A stretch of 56,673 nucleotides of DNA from Streptomyces sp. S3(2020) (GTDB lineage Bacteria; Actinomycetota; Actinomycetes; Streptomycetales; Streptomycetaceae). The stretch is from assembly GCF_013044505.1 (NCBI RefSeq), contig NZ_JABERD010000045.1, positions 1 through 56,673 on the forward strand. Reading direction: 5' to 3'. Positions 51,657 through 56,673 of the stretch are shown here, piece after piece (the first letter of the stretch is position 1; the number at the start of each line of letters is the position of its first letter). The position numbers were made by a program, and so were the translations under genes. A model generated the notes under the pieces. That model worked only from the letters and a program-made list of their open reading frames with translations. It was not told the origin of the DNA and made no database searches.

Positions 51657-54600
51657 TCAGTTCAGGCCGGTCGACGACTCGAGCAGGGTGGTCTCGGCGT
51701 CATCTCCCTCAAGGGAGTAGATCATCACGCCGGCCAGACCCTTGTTCTTGATGTACTGCCGCTTGGCCGTCATCGACTTCGGGGTCTCGATGCTGAAGAA
51801 CGTGCTGCCGTCGTACATCCAGGTCGTCTTGGTCCTGCTGTCCCAGAAGACGGTGCTGTCGGTCAGCTTGCCCGCCGTCTTGAGCTCCTTGTAGAAGGCG
51901 ACGCCCGGCGCCTGCGAGTACGGATACGCCGCCGGAGATGCGGTCGCCGGCTGGTAGAGCCCGTTCTTGCCGCCGTTCGCCACCCCGGCCCAGCCACGGG
52001 CGTAGAAGGGCACCCCGAGGGTGATCTTGCTCGCCGGGAAGCCCTTGCCGAGGTACGTCGTGATGGCGTCGTCCGAGGTCATGCCGGTCCCGTCGGCCGG
52101 GTCCGCCGAGGAGCGGTACAGCGGGGCGTTGAAGTTGGTCGGTCCCGCTCCCTCCCAGGCGCCGTGCATGTCGTAGGTCATGATGTTGCCCAGGTCCAGG
52201 TACGAGGCGATCTGCCCCACCTCGACCTTGCTGATCTTGCTCGGACCGGCCGGCAGCGCCGCGGTGAGCAGCTTGCCGGAACCGAGCTGCGGGCGGAACT
52301 CGGCGAGCAGGGCGGTGAAGTTGGCCGTGTCCGCGGCGCTGTAGTGGTTGCCGGTGTGGCCGTCGGCGCTGGCCGGGAACTCCCAGTCGACGTCGATGCC
52401 GTCGAAGACACCCGCGGCGGCGCCGTCGCCACCGGCCGGGTCGTCACCGAGCTTGGGCAGGTCGCCCTTGATGAACATGTCGACGCAGGACTTGACGAAC
52501 TTCTTGCGCGAGGCGTCGGTCGCGGCGGCGTCCGAGAAGTACTTCGAGTACGTCCAGCCACCGAGCGAGACCAGCACCTTGAGGTTCGGGTGCTTCGCCT
52601 TGAGCTTCTTGATCTGGTTGAAGTTGCCCTTCAGCGAGTCGCCCCACGAGTCGGCGACGCCGTCGACGCTCTCCTCGGCGGTGAAGCCCTTCTGGTAGTC
52701 GGCCCAGGCGTCGCCCGCGCCGTCGTTGGCGTCGCCGTTGCTCTCGTCGCTCGAACCGGCCTTGTTCGCCGCCATGCAGGTCAGGTTGACCGGATCGATG
52801 TTCTGGAAGGCGTAGTTGAGCTTGGTCAGCTTGGCGGCGGTGCCGTTCTGGTCCATCGTCTTCAGGGTGTAGTTGTTGGCGTAGATCGACCAGGAGTTGA
52901 AGTACGCCACCCGCTCACCCGGCACACCCGCCTCGGAGCCGGACTCGTCCCAGTCGAGGGCCTCGGTGCTGGTGTCACCGACGTTGGGCAGCCGCCAGGC
53001 GTCGACACCGTTGCTGGTGCTGTTGAACAGCAGGAAGTCGGAGACCTTGTCGACGTCGAGGTCGGCGAAAGCGCCGACGGAACCGCCGAACGCGTCGCCG
53101 GAGCGCACGGTGCCGAGCGACTCCCAGCCGGCGATGTCGGCCGCGGCGGCCGTCTCGGCCGTGTCCGCCGTGTCCGCCGTACGGACCAGCTGGGTCGACA
53201 CCGAGGACGTGGAGCTCCAGGAGCCGTCGCCGGTGTTCTTCCACGCGAGCACGTCGCCGGTCATGTACTGGACGACGACCGTGTCGGCGAGGCCGTCGCC
53301 GGTGATGTCGGTGAAGTAGAGCTGCCCGACCGGGCCCTCGGCCGGGTGTGTGAAGCCGGAGATCTCGTCCCAGTCGCCGGGGCTCGGGATCCCGGTCGCC
53401 GTGTTCTCCCAGGCGGTGACGAAGTTGTTCCGGTCCACGAGGAGGAGGTCGTCGTCCTTGTCGCCGTCCATGTCGGCGAAGATCGGCTCGCCCACACCGA
53501 GGTCGTTGGCGACGATGACCGGGGCGGCCCACTTGATGTCGGTGCTGGTGGACTCGTTGCGCCAGACGCGCATGGCGGCGAAGCCCGTGCCGGACTCGCT
53601 CGCGCTCAGGAAGTTGACGAGGTCGTCGCGGCCGTCGCGGTCGAGGTCGCCGAAGTACGCCGTCTTCGGCAGCTCGGTGGCGGCGGTCGGTGCGGTGTCG
53701 CCGAGCGGATGCCACACCCGCTCGCCCCCCGACCCGCATCCGGCGTTCACCCAGGTGTAGAGCCGGCCGTCCGCTCCGCTCATGGTGCGGTCGCCGTCAC
53801 CGTCACCGTCGAGATCCATGAACCGGGTCTGCGAACTGTCCGCGCTGTCCACGATCTGCCCCAGCGAGGTCCACTCACTCGCCGATCCTTCGCCTGCCGG
53901 GTCACGGCAGATGCCGGTGGCGTCGACGCCGGAGCGCAGCCATTCCGGAAGGTATCCCTCGATCTTGTTGAGGACCTCCTCGACCTTGTCGGCTCCTCCC
54001 GAACGACCGATCAGGGCCTCAATGGTCCGAGCCACCTTGACGATGAAGTTCTTGACCGTTCTGAACCACACCAGAGCCTGGTCCGTGCCGGCCCAAGTGA
54101 TCAGGAACACCGTCATGCCCGCGGTGATGGACTTCCCGATGTTCTTGCTCCACTCTTCGGAGTCGTTCAGCTTGCCGTCGGCCCATTGGTTGAAGAAGCC
54201 GTTCGAGAACTCCGCCATGAACGCGCCGACACCGGCACACGCGGGGACCGGACCGCCCATCCGCGAGCAGAGCTTGCCCGCGGCGACACCGATCACGATG
54301 GCACCCGCGACGATGCCCACACCCTGCCAGAACGACGCGTCCGCCTCGACTTCGGGCGCCTTGGCGGTGATGGTCACGACCGTGCCCTCGACCGTCCAGT
54401 CGTGCTCGAAGTCGACGTACCTCAGATCGGGCAGGACGTCGTGCAGCCGACCCTCGGTCTGTGCCTCCAGCACATCGCTGAGGGTGTCTCCCGACGTGTC
54501 GATCTCGGTGAACTTCTCGCGGACCGCGTCGGCCAGTTCCGTGTCCTCGACGTCAAAGGTGATGACCTGCTCGGTGGCCGTCGTCTCTGCCCGAGCCGGA

Positions 54601-54737
54601 GGCGGATCGATGCCGCCGAGCAGCAGGGCGGCGGTCGTGAGGGTCGCGACGAGGGTCAGTATTCGGCCGGTTCGAGCATGCCGGCGCCAGGGGGAGATGC
54701 TTGACGCATCGTCTGTTCTTCGTGGGGGAAAAATCAC
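51657..54737 (-). CDS. Large secreted GH18 chitinase with FG-GAP/VCBS repeats and an unusual N-terminal module
   Basis: The product is about 1026 residues. A signal-like hydrophobic segment is at 28-50 ('LVATLTTAALLLGG'). Residues 50-270 form an unfamiliar module with two hydrophobic stretches ('FWQGVGIVAGAIVIGVAAG', 'MTVFLITWAG'). Residues 285-600 contain about five calcium-type repeats ('DLDGDGDGD', 'DLDRDGRDD', 'DMDGDKDDD', 'DITGDGLAD'). The C-terminal GH18 domain has the catalytic 'FDGIDVDWEFP' and 'GVPFYARGW'. The GTG start at 54737 has no clear ribosome site. It is convergent with the cellulose LPMO. The N-terminal module is unusual for a plain chitinase and may dock or insert in a membrane or envelope. 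Confidence 0.88.
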   Translation of the reverse strand: MIFPPRRTDDASSISPWRRHARTGRILTLVATLTTAALLLGGIDPPPARAETTATEQVITFDVEDTELADAVREKFTEIDTSGDTLSDVLEAQTEGRLHDVLPDLRYVDFEHDWTVEGTVVTITAKAPEVEADASFWQGVGIVAGAIVIGVAAGKLCSRMGGPVPACAGVGAFMAEFSNGFFNQWADGKLNDSEEWSKNIGKSITAGMTVFLITWAGTDQALVWFRTVKNFIVKVARTIEALIGRSGGADKVEEVLNKIEGYLPEWLRSGVDATGICRDPAGEGSASEWTSLGQIVDSADSSQTRFMDLDGDGDGDRTMSGADGRLYTWVNAGCGSGGERVWHPLGDTAPTAATELPKTAYFGDLDRDGRDDLVNFLSASESGTGFAAMRVWRNESTSTDIKWAAPVIVANDLGVGEPIFADMDGDKDDDLLLVDRNNFVTAWENTATGIPSPGDWDEISGFTHPAEGPVGQLYFTDITGDGLADTVVVQYMTGDVLAWKNTGDGSWSSTSSVSTQLVRTADTADTAETAAAADIAGWESLGTVRSGDAFGGSVGAFADLDVDKVSDFLLFNSTSNGVDAWRLPNVGDTSTEALDWDESGSEAGVPGERVAYFNSWSIYANNYTLKTMDQNGTAAKLTKLNYAFQNIDPVNLTCMAANKAGSSDESNGDANDGAGDAWADYQKGFTAEESVDGVADSWGDSLKGNFNQIKKLKAKHPNLKVLVSLGGWTYSKYFSDAAATDASRKKFVKSCVDMFIKGDLPKLGDDPAGGDGAAAGVFDGIDVDWEFPASADGHTGNHYSAADTANFTALLAEFRPQLGSGKLLTAALPAGPSKISKVEVGQIASYLDLGNIMTYDMHGAWEGAGPTNFNAPLYRSSADPADGTGMTSDDAITTYLGKGFPASKITLGVPFYARGWAGVANGGKNGLYQPATASPAAYPYSQAPGVAFYKELKTAGKLTDSTVFWDSRTKTTWMYDGSTFFSIETPKSMTAKRQYIKNKGLAGVMIYSLEGDDAETTLLESSTGLN

Positions 54738-54794
54738 TGCCAGAGCCTAACGGCGGTGTGTTGTCGCTTTATTGCTCAGCGGACAAGGACCGGC

Positions 54795-55538
54795 ATGGCC
54801 ACCTACGACACCCTCGGCACGACCTACGCCCGCACCCGGCGCCCCGATCCGCGCATCGCCGCACGGATCCACGCCGCCCTCGGCGACGCCACGGACGTGG
54901 TCAACGTCGGTGCGGGCACCGGATCCTACGAACCGTCACGGACCGTCCTCGCGGTCGAGCCCAGCCAGGTCATGATTGCCCAACGTCCGCCGGGTGCCGC
55001 CCCCGTCGTGCGGGCCGTCGCCGAACACCTGCCGCTGCGGGACGGCGCCGCCGACGCGGTCATGGCTCTGCTCACGGTCCACCACTGGACCGACCCGGTG
55101 GCCGGGATCGCCGAACTGCGCAGGGTCGCCCGCCGACGCGTCCTCGTACTGACCTGGGACCAGCGTGTGTTCCGGGAACGGTTCTGGCTCGTCCGGGAGT
55201 ACCTCCCCGAGGCCGCCGCGTTCGACGACGACCGCGCGATCCCGATCGACCGGCTGTCCGAACTGCTCGGCGGGGCCCGCGAGTTGCCGGTGCCGGTGCC
55301 CCACGACTGCGTGGACGGATTCGCCGCCGCGTACTGGCGCCGCCCCGACGCCTATCTCGACCCCCAAGTGCGCGCGGGCATCTCCCTGTTGTCCCAACCC
55401 GGCGAGGACACCCTCGCCCCCGGCCTGGCCCGCCTCGCCGACGACCTGACCACCGGCCACTGGCACACCCACCACACCGACCTCCTCAACCGCGAGGCCA
55501 TCGACGTCGGTTACCGACTATTGGTGACGGACCACTGA
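54795..55538 (+). CDS. Class I SAM-dependent methyltransferase
   Basis: The 247-residue product has motif I 'VVNVGAGTGSYEP', an acidic residue in 'VLAVEPSQVM', and 'AVAEHLPLRDGAADAVMALLTVHHW' as motifs II-III. This is a methyltransferase type 11-like fold. AAGGA is 6 nt before ATG 54795. Substrate unknown. It is divergent from the chitinase gene, with only about 57 bp between starts. Confidence 0.9.
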   Translation: MATYDTLGTTYARTRRPDPRIAARIHAALGDATDVVNVGAGTGSYEPSRTVLAVEPSQVMIAQRPPGAAPVVRAVAEHLPLRDGAADAVMALLTVHHWTDPVAGIAELRRVARRRVLVLTWDQRVFRERFWLVREYLPEAAAFDDDRAIPIDRLSELLGGARELPVPVPHDCVDGFAAAYWRRPDAYLDPQVRAGISLLSQPGEDTLAPGLARLADDLTTGHWHTHHTDLLNREAIDVGYRLLVTDH

Positions 55539-55648
55539 GAAACGTCCCCGCGCGGGCTACGGGAGTTGACCGGGCCGGAACCCCGCGCGATCAGCGGCCC
55601 GATCCGGGGGATCGGCTGCCACCGGCCGCCCGAGGTCGGCGACCGGTC

Positions 55649-56266
55649 TCACACCGGATAGGACGCCTGGAACGCCAGTCGCGCATCCGCCCCCTCGCCC
55701 ACCGACGTCAGCAGGTCGTCGAGCTCCAGGAACTCCTCCCACACCGTCCGGCCACTCACCTCGGCCAGCTTTCTGACGAGCAGGTCCTCCAGTTCCGGGA
55801 CCCGCTTGTTCTTCCAGATCTTGTCGGCGAGGCTCACCAACAGGTCCTCGGTGTCGAGGTCCGGCAGGGTCCAGGAGGCGTGGGTGGCGGCGAAGCGGGC
55901 CAGGTGAGGGGCGATGCCGTGGGACAGGAGCAGCTCGCGGCCGGCCTCCTCGTGGGCCGAGCCCGGGCCGGAGAGCTCGGCGGCGTGGAGCGTCTTGCCG
56001 ATGTCGTGCGTGGCCGCGCCGAACAGCACCGCGTCGCGGTCGAGGGGAAGCGCCGGATGCCGTGGCGACACCCACTCGACGATCTCGTACGCCACGTCGT
56101 GCACCGCCCTCAGATGGGCGGCCAGTCGCGGCGGCGCGTCGACCTTCCGCAGCAGCTCCGCCGCCCGGTCCGGCAGCGGGCGCAGCGGTGGACGGCCGGG
56201 GTCGCCGAGGGCGCGGAGGAGGAGGCCGGTGGAAGTCACCCGCACAGGGTAGGGGCGCGGGCGCAC
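55649..56266 (-). CDS. HD-domain phosphohydrolase-like protein
   Basis: The 205-residue product carries HD-type metal-binding patterns: His in 'HLRAVHDVAYEIVEW', the HD pair in 'ATHDIGKTLHAAEL', then 'AHEEAGRELLLSHGI' and 'FAATHASW'. It is probably a small-molecule phosphohydrolase; substrate unknown. The GTG start at 56266 has no ribosome site; an in-frame GTG nine codons in (56239) is an alternative. Confidence 0.82.
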   Translation of the reverse strand: MRPRPYPVRVTSTGLLLRALGDPGRPPLRPLPDRAAELLRKVDAPPRLAAHLRAVHDVAYEIVEWVSPRHPALPLDRDAVLFGAATHDIGKTLHAAELSGPGSAHEEAGRELLLSHGIAPHLARFAATHASWTLPDLDTEDLLVSLADKIWKNKRVPELEDLLVRKLAEVSGRTVWEEFLELDDLLTSVGEGADARLAFQASYPV

Positions 56267-56408
56267 CTAGGGGTCCGGACCCGTGAAGGCGGGGTGGCCT
56301 GTGCGGACCCGGTGGACAGCTCCACCGGGTCCGCCGGCCGGGCAGGAGAACGGGGGGAGTCCCTGCCCGGGTGTCGGTTGGTCCGTGGCGACAGACACCG
56401 CGTCCTCG

Positions 56409-56446
56409 GACAACGTTGTCTAGTGGTCTAAACCTCACTCTATCGT
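56409..56446 (+). promoter_or_regulatory. Promoter with a palindrome and a DasR-like site near the right edge
   Basis: A perfect palindrome GACAACGTTGTC (56409-56420) overlaps a TTGTCT -35-like element. AGTGGTCTAAACCTCA (56422-56437) matches about 13 of 16 positions of the DasR (dre) site. TATCGT (56441-56446) could be the -10. The controlled gene would run rightwards and is lost at the window end. Confidence 0.5.
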
Positions 56447-56509
56447 GTCAATGGACGGCGAAGTCAAGCGAGTTGGAGTTGGCCCGACCGGGTGGCGTCG
56501 CCGCGTGGC

Positions 56510-56673
56510 AGAACCCCCGCCCCGCCGCCCCCCGCCCCCCGGGCCGCCCTGGCGCCCCCCCCCACCCCCCACGCCCGCCACCCCGCCCCCACCTCCACCT
56601 CCCAGCCCACCGCCCGTCCGGCCCCCTCCCCCCCCTCCACCTTTGTCGCCTGCCTCCCGCCCCCCCCCCTCAC
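56510..56673. other. C-homopolymer-rich terminal sequence, probably poor-quality contig end
   Basis: The last ~160 bases are runs of C with very few G on this strand and no coding logic in any frame. Real Streptomyces genes are GC-rich but not so strand-skewed. I read this as an unreliable sequence end rather than biology. Confidence 0.6.

Noticed and set aside
51606..54704. A 1032-codon open frame antisense to the chitinase
   Set aside because: It is low-complexity Val/Gly/Arg sequence without domains, and the opposite strand encodes a clear GH18 protein.

Overview
The window is high-GC actinomycete DNA, almost certainly Streptomyces. Third codon positions are GC-saturated, GTG starts and 4-bp ATGA/GTGA gene overlaps are common, and several modules are typical of the genus: a RamB/PrpR-type regulator beside methylcitrate genes, an aceA-aceB-hydroxyacyl-CoA dehydrogenase cluster beside metE, an XRE/DUF397 pair, a CebR box and a CbtAB pair.

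Layout. (1) 3-5632: five overlapping genes for a vitamin-type ECF transporter. Two surface proteins precede it that together look like a split transcobalamin (an alpha/alpha-barrel protein and a small secreted protein). (2) 5634-10321: a reverse-strand operon (flavin monooxygenase, class III CoA-transferase, CitE-like lyase, flavin reductase) with a divergent GntR regulator and a palindromic operator. (3) 10329-16100: promoter, cobalamin riboswitch, 14-codon leader ORF, then five tightly coupled genes: mmsA, acyl-CoA dehydrogenase, 3-hydroxyisobutyryl-CoA hydrolase, 3-hydroxyisobutyrate dehydrogenase, enoyl-CoA hydratase. (4) 16162-19130: two tandem cobalamin-riboswitch/cbtB/cbtA units with a small PHD-like gene between them. 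(5) 19179-25007: a short-chain-acyl regulator coupled to a histidine-phosphatase-like protein lacking its catalytic histidines, divergent from prpD-prpB-prpC. (6) 25042-30062, reverse strand: metE behind a fourth cobalamin riboswitch, a second PHD-like protein, metF and a Sul-like dihydropteroate synthase. (7) 30877-36520: aceA-aceB-hydroxyacyl-CoA dehydrogenase, divergent from a second RamB-like regulator. (8) 37137-39567: an integrative-element remnant (a recombinase-like gene without its nucleophile, an excisionase, and an intact integrase that seems to start at CTG). (9) 39711-45403: an XRE-MurA fusion, two small genes and aconitase. (10) 45495-49809: a two-component system, then an XRE/DUF397 pair split by two small membrane proteins. 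(11) 50377-56266: a CebR-controlled cellulose-type LPMO, a large secreted GH18 chitinase, a methyltransferase and an HD-domain protein. The last ~160 bases are C-runs that look like a poor contig end.

How it fits together. Most of the first 36 kb concerns what the cell does with and without vitamin B12: uptake of the vitamin (ECF) and cobalt (CbtAB), a B12-independent methionine synthase under a B12 riboswitch, and two B12-independent fates for propionyl-CoA (methylcitrate cycle and a possible beta-oxidation-like shunt). The glyoxylate bypass and its regulator follow. The strongest candidate for a new system is the riboswitch-controlled five-gene operon. It contains every enzyme class of the propionate shunt known from B12-starved Caenorhabditis elegans, and its switch should turn it on when B12 is scarce. 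A second candidate is the XRE-MurA fusion, whose promoter carries the same ATCTC-N6-GAGAT element as the aconitase promoter.
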